Below, piece by piece: positions 43,901 through 54,900 of a stretch of 64,000 bases of DNA. Under the pieces are notes generated by a model. The model saw nothing but the letters and a program-made list of their open reading frames with translations, made no database searches and was not told where the DNA came from. Numbering within the stretch: position 1 is the first letter of the stretch; each line of letters opens with the position of its first letter. A program made the position numbers and the translations under genes. Source of the stretch: Clytia hemisphaerica (Eukaryota; Cnidaria; Hydrozoa; Leptothecata; Clytiidae); the NCBI GenBank assembly GCA_902728285.1, contig CACVBU010000572.1, positions 606,892 to 670,891 on the forward strand, in the 5' to 3' direction.

Positions 43901-46900
43901 TTTATGATGTCATAATTGATGAAAGTTCTGAAAGCCATAAGTTACGCAAGATGTACTTTCATTGATGTGAAAATCCCTACCTTAGTTTCATCATCTGTAA
44001 CTCTCAATGTGTCTTCTGTTACCCAAAGTGTGACTCGTTGTTTTTTCTTACCAGCTGAACTCTATAAGAGCAAAAAGCTTTTTTTTATATAGTATGACTT
44101 GAAGTTTGATCGTTGATCTATGAAAATTTTGTTATACTTTTCAGAATGTTATAGATGCTGATAGATGAATATAGAAAATTATACATAAAAAAATTACATT
44201 GAAAATCACAGGTTCTGTCAGGTTCTGTTAACCTTTTTAGTATATGAAAGTGAATAAACTTTTATTATATTTAAATATTGAACAAAATACCTACCATTTT
44301 CATTTGATGAGCAGCCTGTGAACAAACTTGGGTTCCCCTTGACTCTGAAACCTCCAGACATCCTAAATACTAATTAAATGAAATAAAATAAAAAACTACA
44401 ATGTAAATTTTGTTTCTATGATTGTTTGTTACCTTTTCATTCATATTTCAATTAATAATACCCAATTTAGATTTATAAAAGGGGTTGCGTACCGATTTGG
44501 ATCTATTATGTTGTGATGGTTTGCACTATGGTTTGTTTCAGTGAAATGTATAATTATTAAACAGCTTTTCAAAATGAAGATGGCATGAAGTTGGAATCAA
44601 TAGTGTTCAGAACAACAACTAATTTTTTCATTCCCAAAATCGTGAAAAATTGATTGTACAAAGTAGTACAAAGCACTTCTTGACTTCATCAAGAATATAA
44701 TAAAGTTAGTTAGAAGGTAATAACTAAACTGTACTAAGTAACTTTATTGGAACTATAGCAAATATAATAATCTCAGTCAAAATAAACCACAGACTACATC
44801 CATATCTTTTGTTCAGAGAAATTTCAAGTTTTCTATTGGAATTTGACAGAATAAGGGGGTGTTAGGGGTGGTGTCAAACTCTATATCAATAAGAAAGTAA
44901 ATATTGGAATAATTTTTTTTTCAGCCAGTTTCTCACTTCTTTCTCAGGGTGCGTCATTAGAAAATTTCAGGCTAGTAGTCAATCATACTCCTAAAACCTT
45001 AATTTCAGTAATTCAGGCATGTGATATAAGAGGTGCTATACAGAACTTTTAGTTTTGGAACTAATGGGGGGGGGTGTGATTGATCACACTCCTCAGACAT
45101 TTTAGGGTGTGGAGGTGTGTACGTGTGTTATCACACGCCTCAAATAATGTAGCCTGCTTTCTCCTTCAACAACACTTCTTTCTAGCAGCTTGAACTTTAG
45201 CTTATGCTTTTACCTCCCAGCACAAACTCCCGACATTAAAGCTCAGTTTTTGAGTAGTCTGATCTCTATCTTTTACTCATCGAACATAATCGTAATCGAA
45301 CAAAATCGAAGATCAATCAAATGGAATTAACAATCAATTGAACCAATTAAACATAGTCAACTATCAATCGAACCAATGTAACATTACTTACCAAGGAATC
45401 CGCAGTTTGATTGAGATTCGATTACATTCAACAATTGAATTGCAATTATTCGATCGCGTTCAATTACGTTCTCTTGGTTCTGCGATTTTTGTTCGAAGTT
45501 GTTCGATAGATGACACTGGTGTCTGGATACACCCATTTCTTTTCTTGCTATACACTTATTTCTTTGCTATACACCCATTTCTTTTTTTGCTATACTTATA
45601 CACCTACCGTCAACTGCTCTAACTTGGGATGATTTGTCGAAACATGGGTCTGTTGATATCTGGCCTGTATTTTCACTTAAGCTGGGCTTAAAAAATTGTT
45701 GGTTTGCCGGCACCCGACCCTAGATGTTGGAGGTGGGTCGGTCGTTTGGAATTTTTTTTTATTTTGGCGATTTATGAAATTTTCGTCCATGGAAGGCATA
45801 GTGTCCTCCAGGGTTTGTTCCCCCCACCAAATTCTTGATTTTTTAAACTCTCTCCCCTCTTTTTTTTCCCCCAATGACTTTTCGGTTTTTTAGTTTCCCA
45901 CCTCTTTTTTGCTTTCCCCCCAGAAAATTCTGAAAATATCAGTTGCCCCCATATACCCGCATAAATTTCTCAAATTTCAACCTGACACAAACATAAAATT
46001 TTGCTGCAAAAGGAATACTAGACAAAATAGAACGAAAATTGGTTAATTTTTCAATCATGATCTAATCACATGATATCATGTGGACTGACCTTGGTTGCTG
46101 AGATAAAGTTGAAGTGATTTCGTACTTCCCCCCACCAAATTTGCCAACTATCGATGTTTTCCCCCTCTTTCCCCCCCCCCCTTTACTATTCAAATTTTCA
46201 TTTCCCCCCTCACCCATTCAAAATTGGAAAATTGGTTTCCCCCCCCCTTCATAAAGGAGGGGGAGGACACTATGGAAGGGTTAATAGTTAGTTTACATTT
46301 AGGTAATTTTGAATAAAAAGCAGAAGAGCTAGCAGGGAATTTATGATTCTTATGCTTGAGACAAACAAGATACAAGTTTTGATTTTTTATTGTTTGAAGT
46401 TTTTGAAGGAAAAATCTTCTTTAAAATGGCAATGAAATTGTTCGGGTCAGCAGTTTTCGAGGTAGGGTCGGTCGGTGACCAACAAACCAACAAGTCCAGC
46501 CTTACTGTTAAAAATCTCTTTGACAACAAATTTGTTTTGATACTTCCACCAAGTTTATCAACCTTCTGTCATAACATGTCACTACTCTACCATTTTTATT
46601 TTTATCTAACTTTGTATTTTAATGACTGACCAGAGACAGCGAAGGTCATTCATGATGGATATGCATGTTTGCCTCCACTGATACAAGTTACCCGACTTCA
46701 CGGTACCCATCAATCTTATAATATCAACTGAAACAGTTCTCAACTTTAGTAGCTGTCAATGTTTCTTAATCTTGATTTTTCTTTCCATCTCAACCACTCG
46801 GGAGCAAGTCTGTTGTTGTTTGAGTTTGACTGGTTGGGTGTACCAATTGTACTGATCTAAAATTTCTGTACCAAAAAGATTAGAAAAAAACTTACTTTCA

Positions 46901-47063
46901 CAGTAAAACTGACACCTCCTTGTTGTTTAATAGTCAGGGCATCATTTTCCCAATTCGAACTGGCCCCACCAGAGACAGTACCTCCAGTTTTGTCCTTCTT
47001 CCTTTTGCTTCGCCCTCTGAAGCTGAGTGTTCGCCTAAGTCGCCTTGATAAACTTCGTATCAT
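40975..47063 (-). CDS. numb: Numb orthologue, PTB-domain endocytic adaptor, 6 coding exons
   Basis: Cell-fate determinant and clathrin-adaptor protein that in animals antagonises Notch. Coding exons on the minus strand: 47063-46896 (ATG start), 44369-44295, 44061-43981, 43731-43591, 41926-41837, 41634-40975 (TGA). All junctions are phase 0 and give 404 aa. The N-terminus is Arg/Lys-rich ([17 protein letters not shown]). The PTB domain spans about residues 48-180, with [14 protein letters not shown] (residues 112-125), FSYICRDG (132-139) and then [12 protein letters not shown], all hallmark Numb sequence. The C-terminal tail is low-complexity Pro/Gln/Thr and carries three NPF motifs (352-354, 390-392, 397-399) that in this family bind EH domains of Eps15. 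The protein is shorter than vertebrate Numb (about 600 aa or more). A TTTTAG acceptor-like site lies just upstream of the ATG, so a 5' UTR exon further upstream is likely. An in-frame upstream Met at 47102 is the alternative start, but it lies before that acceptor. A single pre-bilaterian-type Numb rather than a Numb-like paralogue is inferred. Confidence 0.93.
42030..42370. repeat. Degenerate interspersed repeat in numb intron 5
   Basis: ACTAGCCGGTACCCGGCGTC start typical of dispersed repeats, with CGTCCGAGACGGCTCTGC near 42290. The GAGCCGTCTCGGACG word recurs inverted at about 38428. No coding content. Confidence 0.5.
44945..45156. mobile_element. 212-bp hAT-like MITE, second copy, 6-bp target duplication
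   Basis: Same family and orientation as 3237-3445. CTTTCT flanks it at 44939-44944 and 45157-45162. It lies in numb intron 1. Confidence 0.85.
45280..45510 (+). repeat. Interspersed repeat rich in CAATCGAAC words (copy 1)
   Basis: Shares GATTGAGATTCGATTACATT and neighbouring words in inverted orientation with 57480-57675. numb intron 1. Confidence 0.65.
45787..46285. repeat. TIR element with C-runs
   Basis: CATAGTGTCCTCC / GGAGGACACTATG inverted ends around a C-rich interior with several CCCCCC runs. numb intron 1. Confidence 0.65.
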
Positions 47064-48010
47064 GTTTAGGACAACTAAAAGAAGATGTAAAGGTTGATTC
47101 AATTATTTGAATACTCTTCAAGACATGACTTTTCTTCAGAAATAGAACGTAGAAAGAGTTGGTGTCTCAAAACGACTCCATTTTGAATTTTTACAGGCTT
47201 TTTACAACTTTGAGCTTTCCCAAAGTACTCGCCGCCCGTGTTACCGTCGAATGTTTTTAGCCAATGAAAAGGCAAGATTTTTCTGAATTTGAAAAATTCT
47301 CTGACATGTCGCAATCCGCAGTAAGATCCGCACGCTTGTTGACGTGACGTTTTTTTTTCATATGACGAGTTTTTTGTCATTAAATTATGACATCACCCGC
47401 ATCAGAGCAATTTCGTTAATTTGCTAGTTTATGTTTTCTTTGATTTTCGCACCACCTCTAACTTGTGATTCATCAACAAGTTTGTTTTGCCGACCGTCAG
47501 AGCTTCAGCGTGTCGGGCGGAATTAGGGGTTTTTTCTTGCTTACCGTAAATCCGAGAGCGGCGTCCCCTTATAACAATCTAAGCGCCAAAATCGCAAAAA
47601 GTCAGATATTGCTGCGGTAAAGCCACTTTTTTGCCAGTCTGGCGTTTTTTATTGTGGGTTTTTGCTTGCCGGACCATCTCTAAATCCTGACCCTTGGAGA
47701 GAGACTGGTTTTTGCTGAAAAAGTGACACCTTAGAGAACTTATTTTAATTTTTTTTTCTCAAAATCATATCACTGAAATTTCCTGAAAATCGTGAAATTT
47801 CCGGCCCTTAGAGACTGATTTAACATCATCAAAATAGAACTCACTAAGAAACAAGATGAAAAATCTCGGTTTTTTATAGTGAGGTGCTCGCTACCCTCCC
47901 CCCCCCTCTCCTGGATACAGCCCAGCCGCCGGACTTACCGAGCGAGAGAAAACTAATAAACTGAACGATCGACGAGCGACAAGTTTGCCACTTTTGATAG
48001 TCATGGCGTT

Positions 48011-48480
48011 CAGGGCTCGAAATAACGATATTTAGGTGGTCGGACACACTGTCCGATCAAAAATTGATTTGGGTCGGACATGTCCTAAGGCTTTTAAAGT
48101 AAAATGGGTCGGACATGTCCGATTGATTTTTATGTGGGGTATACTTTAAGTCTAATACAAGCTTCTGATAGAATTTTACATTGATCACGAAGAAGCTAAA
48201 CAAATGTCAATTTTTACTTGAAGCATGCTTTCATTTGTTGAGAAAAAGCATCACACAAAATGATCGCAACTTTGAGAGTTTTTGTGTGTAAATAAAGAAG
48301 TTACTAATTCTATGTAAATTACAATTTCTTTTGGAAATTTCACAACGCATCTGACAAATTTTTCGAAGGCACCGAAAGTAATTGGGTCGGACATGATGTC
48401 CGACTAGAATCAATTTGGGTCGGACATTTCAGCAATTGGGTTGGACAATGTCCGATGTCCGACCGTTATTTCGAGCCCTG
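48011..48480. mobile_element. 470-bp hAT-like MITE, CAGGGCTCGAAATAACG termini, 6-bp duplication
   Basis: Inverted ends CAGGGCTCGAAATAACG and CGTTATTTCGAGCCCTG; GGCGTT at 48005-48010 and 48481-48486. The interior has repeated GGTCGGACATGTCC words near both ends. Non-coding. Confidence 0.88.
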
Positions 48481-48910
48481 GGCGTTCCATAAAACTGAAT
48501 ATATAAGGAAATCACTTTTCAGACTTGTAAAATAAAACGGGTACCCAAAAAAAACATTTTCAGCATTTTTATTGTCGAAATCAGGCTTATTATGACGTCG
48601 ACGGGGAAACGAGAAATGAATTTTTTTTTTCTTTTTATCCAACCTCGATCCCTGCGTATTATCAGCTTTTTGGTTCTTACTGATAGCGCTAGATAATATT
48701 CTCTGGCGTCAATCAGTAACGTAAATAAAGCCTGGGATACACGGGGACGAGGTTGCTTTTTATCTTCTCTTTAATCACCAGTAAACCGGTATATCTAAAA
48801 AAACACGTTACAACTTTTGCTTTGATGAAATATATTATAATGAACATAAAAAAAAAAAAAAAAAAAAATGGAAATGGGGAATCCGTATGGCGCGCCAAAG
48901 CGGAAATAAA

Positions 48911-49095
48911 TACTATCTTTCATTTCGCGACACTATCTTTCATTTCGCGGCACTATCTTTCATTTCGCGGCACTATCTTTCATTTCGCGGCACTATCTTT
49001 CATTTCGCGGCACTATCTTTCATTTCGCGGCACTATCTTTCATTTCGCGAAACTATCTTTCAGTTCGCGACACTATCTTTCAGTTCGCGACACTA
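48911..49095 (+). repeat. 20-bp tandem array (left arm)
   Basis: About nine copies of ACTATCTTTCATTTCGCGGC with point variants (GGC, GAC, CAGTTCG). The open frames across it are only repeat translation. Confidence 0.92.
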
Positions 49096-51419
49096 TTTTC
49101 CCTAAAAAACATTATCATCTTAATTGAAACAATACTATCTTTTTCACAAGATACTATCTTTATTATGGAAGCCGAGAAGTGCCATCGAGAAAAAAATATT
49201 TAATTTTAGAAAAAAAATATTTAATTTTAGTAAGAAAAATTAAATTTAATTTAGAAAAAATATCAATTTAGAGAAAAAATTAAGTTCACTTCAGAAAAAA
49301 CTGTTTTTAGAAAAAAGTTTTTTTTGGGAGAGCCTGATTCCGTGCATGCTTACACCGTCCACCGTCTGAAAAAAAATTGAAAAAAGAAAAATTTTTGGCC
49401 TGATTCCTCCCGGGCCACACACTTACTTACAACTTTCGTTTTCATACTTCCTGGATTTCTTTTTGGATTTGACTTTTGTTCAGACCAGATTATTTTTTTG
49501 CACATCACATAGATGTCAATCCACAAACAATTCAAGTTGACAGAACCGATATTATGCTCAATATTTAATACCTTTTATTTATTGGGGAAAAAATGTCGAA
49601 GTTTTATTGAAAAAAGTATTTTACGAGATAAGTTTCAATTATAATTTTCATGGAAATTTTTAATCGACAGATTTAGCTTGGCGTCAGTTTTGTTTGGTTG
49701 ATGTTTGGTATTGTGATCATTAAAAGCAATGAAATGCCACACAGTCACTCTATACATGATGCCTCCAGCCATGATTGGTATCAGAATGTTGGAAAAAAAA
49801 TTATATTGACTTATTTTTACAATTTTGGCGGTGTGGGTTTAGTTGGTTGATAATGTTTACACTGTGGGATGGTTTTCAAAAAACTGTTATATTGATTGCT
49901 GTTTGTTGGAATTGATTACCAAAAAAAAGAGAACCTTTTTTTGATAAATATACTTTATTTTTTTCATGAATCGAAAAAACCGTTTGGATAGCATGTCTTG
50001 TAGTAACCAATGCAGTGTCTGTTTTCAAATTTTGAAAGCTCTATGCCTACTGAATTGAAGCTCTGTCTAGCTCTGTTTTAAAACTTTGAGCCATGTTTTT
50101 TTCTTTGTTGCTATTAAAGATAGATCTTTAAATTGTCGTAATGTAAATTTATTTGTAAAGTTTTAGTTTTTGAGTTTAGTTCATCAGTAGTACATACAGT
50201 AGTATTTTTTCAGTAATCCTTTCTTATAAATATAGTAGCATTTAACCAGACTCATTACCCTCATTATATTCGAATTTGTATTTTTTTAGGACTGATAAGT
50301 ACATATTTTTAAACACCAAAACAAAGCAAACAACATGCCAGTTCTTTCTGGACAAATATACTTTATTGTGTGCTTTGAGTTCTATTTTAATCAACCCTCT
50401 CAACTGCTGATCTTTCAACTATCATTTAGGAGTATAGAATGGGCTTCCATAATATGTATAGTACCATTTTCTCTAAGTATTTTGTGAAAATTGTCAACAA
50501 AGTAGACTTCTTGACTGTCCTTGTCCCTTATGTTAAAGTTGTTCTGATGGAGGAGTTGCTATTTTTGGTAGTTTTCACATATCAATAAGGAGCTTTGATG
50601 TAACTGTTTTTTTCTGATGAAATCATACTAATCTGAAACTATTAGGCCTTAATGAACTTTCTAGAACAATAATCTTGCTCCAATCTTGAGAAACACTGCA
50701 AAAATAGGTTAGCATTCCCTGCCATAATTTCACAGATTTCCTCTGCTTTCTGCTTGAAAACGCTGTCGTATAGCCGAAAACGAAAGTGAAACTGTGAAAA
50801 CGTCCGCAAATTCGGGCCCAGTCCCCTTCCGAGACGGAGGCTAAATTGAGTAAAAGTTTTTGGTCGGGAATAAAAAAATCGGGTAAAAAAAGTTTTGGTC
50901 AGGTGATGAAATTGGGAATAAATTTTGTTGGGGAAAAATTTCGTCACCCCTTCAAAATTTTCGTCACTTTCCGCTGACATTTTTTCCCATAATAACAACG
51001 TAGGTAAAAAAAATTCTGATTTTTTGCATAAAAGTAGAGTATCATAAATAGGTAGGTAACGGTTGCGTTAGATTTCGGTAACAAAAATTAAAACCCGCGA
51101 GAAGTAGTTCCAATTAATAAGGTATGTTTTAAGGTTTTAATTTTTTTTTACTAAAATAAAATTAAATATTTTTTTCCCAATTTAAATTTGTTTTTCTAAA
51201 ATTAAATATTTTGTTTCTAAATTTAAATCGTTTTTCTAAAATCAAATGTTTTTCTGTGAAATTAAATATTCTTTTATTCTAAAATTAATTATTTTTTTCT
51301 GAAATACAATATTTTTTGGTCGATGGCACTTCTCGGATTCCATAAAAAAGATAGTATTGTTTCAATTAAGATAATATTTTTTTGGAAAGATAGTATAGTT
51401 TTAAAAAAGATAGTGTCGT

Positions 51420-51600
51420 TTTAATAAAGATAGTGTCGCGAAATAAAAGATAGTGTCGCGAAATGAAAGATAGTGTCGCGAAATAAAAGATAGTGTCGCG
51501 AAATGAAAGATAGTGTCGCGAAATGAAAGATAGTGCCGCGAAGTGAAAGATAGTGTCGTGAAATGAAAGGTAATGTCGCGAAATGAGAGATAGTATTTAT
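51420..51600 (-). repeat. 20-bp tandem array (right arm, inverted)
   Basis: About nine copies of GCGAAATGAAAGATAGTGTC, the reverse complement of the left-arm unit. Confidence 0.92.
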
Positions 51601-51960
51601 TTCCGCTTTGGCGCGCCATAAATCCGAGGGATTCCGAATCCGAGGGATTCCGAATCCGAGAAAGAAAGAATAAGGTACCCGATTTGTCGAGTCCAGTATT
51701 GCACTTGGCACTTTTTCGTGTCGCTATCAAAGTAAGGCTACGAGAGAGCTTACCTTGATCATCAGAGTAAACCAGTGAAGCATTTGCTGAATTTACAAAC
51801 GTACTCCGTCATACAAAAGAGCTTATACTGAGCTCATACTTCGTTTCTACACAGAACACTGCACATTAGTCTGTCTAACTGCACATAAAGACAGAAAGTC
51901 AGAAGCTGGTTGTCCTTTTTTTACTTTTATATAGTATGTTTTGAAGTTTTAAAAAGCAAC

Positions 51961-54900
51961 ATGGCTGTCCCAGATGAACAATCAGGCTTTAGATGGTTGA
52001 GTGAATATGAAAAGACCTGGTAAGATTTGATTTTAATACTTACTGTATCCTACTAAATCGTACATTCTTGAATGATCTCAATTTCTTGTTGTTGTAGCTG
52101 TAGGTACACAAGAGTAGAGAGAAGCTGTGAGAACTTCAATGTTTAACCCCCATGAGGGCCCCTAGTGGTTTGCGTGAATGTGTAAACAGGCTTTTTCACT
52201 GACATGAAAAAAAAATTTGTTTGAATGCATGAGGGTCCCGGTCTAGCAAGTCCAGAAGATTTTTCAAGTTTTAATTTTTTTTTTTAAATCTATCCTATCT
52301 TGTAGAGCTTTAAAAAAGAAAGAAAATGAGGGGTCATAGGCCTCCAAAGGATTAGTGGTTGTAAAGATATTCAAATTTTAGTGTAAAAAAATTGACTAAA
52401 AATGTCAAAAAAAAGGTTAGGAAAATAGATTGGAAAAATTCGAAAAATGTGTCAAAAAAGAAAAAAAAGAAATTTTCCAGTCATGCTTCTTAAATTTTGC
52501 ATATCTCTTTTTCTAGTGTAGCTAGAGACCTGAAATTTGGAGGGTGAATTTGATGTTGTTAGAATATTATTATATAAAAATATTTGTAAACTATTTAGTA
52601 TATTTATCAAAATAACGAAAGATATATATATATATTTTTTTGAAAAAAGAAGACATCGCATTGTTTTATTTTTGTTTTTGAAGAAAAGTAGGGATCTTCG
52701 ACAAAAAACTTTCGAATTTTTTATCGGCATTGGGCCGATAAGGGGGTGGGGGGGGGGTCCAACTACATGCAGATAAAAAATCAAGTATTGAGACGAAAAT
52801 CCTTTCAGCCAATTTCTTTCTGATTTCGTCCACAAACTCCACTGAAAGCATATGAATTCACTTGCTTTCACCTTTGCGCGCAAATTCGCAGCTTTAAAAG
52901 TACAGTTTTGAACTAGCTTTGATAAAAAGCTCTTTTTTCATTGGCCAGCACGCTGCCTTTTCCTTCGAAATGTTGCGACTTCATCCCATCATTTTAACTT
53001 TCGTTTTGATTAACAATATCAATGCGGGTATGAACAAACTCAATGTTGGTGCACAAATAGACAAAAATTCGACGATGCCGGGTGGGAAGGCGATGGCCAA
53101 CAAGATTTGAGGAAATTGTGTCTTCGAAGATGTAAAAGTTGGATTTGAAAAATTTTGGCCGATAAGAGCAAGGGGGGGGGAGGGGGTCTGAAGCTTATCG
53201 GCCCAATGCCGATAAAAAATTCGAAAGTTTTTTGTCGAAGACCCCTAGCTTGGAAAAGGTTGAAATGAGTCAAAAAAGGTGGTAGGACCCATTTTCAAGG
53301 GGCCTCTGGAAATGGAGGAACAAAAACTTATGAGTAAAGAATAAGTTTTTCTGAAAGGAGAAACCCCAAATGAAAAGAAAATCCATTTCGGCAGAAATAA
53401 AAACTTCTTTTTGGGACATTCCCATGCTAAAGAAGCAAAAAAGTTAAAAAAACTACATGAAAATGAAAGAACTAGAATTAGCGATTGTGATTTTTGAATT
53501 CCTTACCCTTTTTCTGATAAACATACAAAGTTTCAGCCTCCAAATGCAAATACATTTTCCTCCGTTTCCAGACACATTTGTTCTTCGATAGTTGCAGATT
53601 TTTTTTCTCCCGTCGGCAAACAATTTTCAAAATGTTGCAAAACGTTCGGCATTTTACCAATTTGCCGTCTAGCCCGTGTCCACAGTGTTATTACCGCTGG
53701 AAAGCTAAGATCACGGGCTTTCATTTAGTAAAAACCGGAACGCTTTAGCATACATAGAAAAAAAGTTCCAAGGGTTCAAAGTTCACACAAAAATGAAACA
53801 TTTGGTTTGACGTCAACAAAAGTTGCATGACTTCTGGAGTAGACCTTTTCGCCTTTCCATCCGCCATATTGAATTGTATGTAAAAATTATGGTGGCCGAA
53901 TTGCCGTGGTCAAATTCCCTTAGAAAGTATGCAAAACATATGCAAAAAGAAAGTATTTAATATAAAACTTACATCCATAATTAGCATTATATTAAAGTGT
54001 AATCTTGTAGAAGAAAGATTAAATTTGCTTCTCTTGAAAACTAAAAATAATTATATTCCCTCATCTCTTAGAACAGGCACTTCAAAAATCCATAACATTT
54101 GACAAAAACTCTAAAACTGAAAAATCACCAGCGAAGGTAAAAAATAATCCTTATTTGGCTGACGGTAAATTATTCAGTCTGGGAAATCCTCTCAATTGGA
54201 CGCTTATCAAAGCGCGCCGTAAGCGCGCAATTGCACGGTTATCAAAATGGCAGAATTTTTATACACGCTTATCGAAATTGTTCTGAAACGCGCGGTAAGC
54301 GTTAAACAAGATTGACGGGTGATGGCTTTTGCGGTAAGCATGCAATTGCACGCTTTAAAATTTCCTATATTTTTGACACGCAATTCCTTCCGAAAGCTCT
54401 GTTGAATTTCAAAAGCCTAGGGCAGTTTTACTCACAATTTATCGTAGAAGAAGATTCCGTAAAAATGGATTGCCCGTTAAACCATTCCTTCGCCCGAATT
54501 AGAGAATTCTGAACCCCTTGAAATCCCTAAGCAATTTCAACAGGGGCGGGAGCAGGCGTAAATTATAACCATGCAATTGCGCGCTTACGCCCTCGGAACA
54601 TAAGCGTGCAATTGAGAGGATTTCCCAGACTGTTATTCTCCTGGGAATAGATAGAGCCGCCAAATGATCAAATCAAAACATTGATAATGTGTGACGTCAT
54701 AATTACTGCTTTTCAGTTTGCGTGTTTTGAAAGTTTGATTTGTGTACTCTGTCTTTGTGGAATTTCTTAATGGCATGAAAACAGAATATGCTATGTCTTT
54801 AAGAACAAATTTCTAAAAGGCTTTTGTTGTTCTGTGAATATTTCTTTTTAAGTTAAGAAATTTCATCTTATATTGTTCTAATGATTATAATATTTATTTA

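Larger units (their letters stand above)
48888..51618. mobile_element. 2731-bp element with opposed 20-bp tandem arrays and TA flanks
   Basis: Both ends read TGGCGCGCCAAAGCGGAAAT facing inward, and TA is present outside each. Just inside, about nine 20-bp units (ACTATCTTTCATTTCGCGGC) at 48911-49095 are mirrored by about nine inverted units at 51420-51600. The inverted homology continues with AATTGAAACAATACTATCTT and GAGAAGTGCCATCGA, giving arms of roughly 0.4 kb. The middle (49330-51000) has no convincing gene. A TA duplication would fit Tc1/mariner-like insertion, but no transposase is seen. Intergenic between numb and GTF2H2. Confidence 0.85.
47064..51960. other. Divergent intergenic region between numb and GTF2H2
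   Basis: Should contain both promoters. Besides the hAT-like MITE (48011-48480) and the 2.7-kb element (48888-51618), the unique parts are 47100-48000 and 51620-51960. A TATATAG at about 51929, some 32 bp before the GTF2H2 ATG, is present but is not a proven TATA box. Confidence 0.5.

Noticed and set aside
48887-49127. Repetitive ORFs (SFISRHYLSFRGTIF-type) on both strands
   Set aside because: They are translations of the 20-bp tandem repeat; the inverted array at 51.4-51.7 kb gives the same peptides.
54312-54512. 66-aa ORF inside the 458-bp MITE
   Set aside because: Element is far too short for a transposase and the ORF has no recognisable motif.
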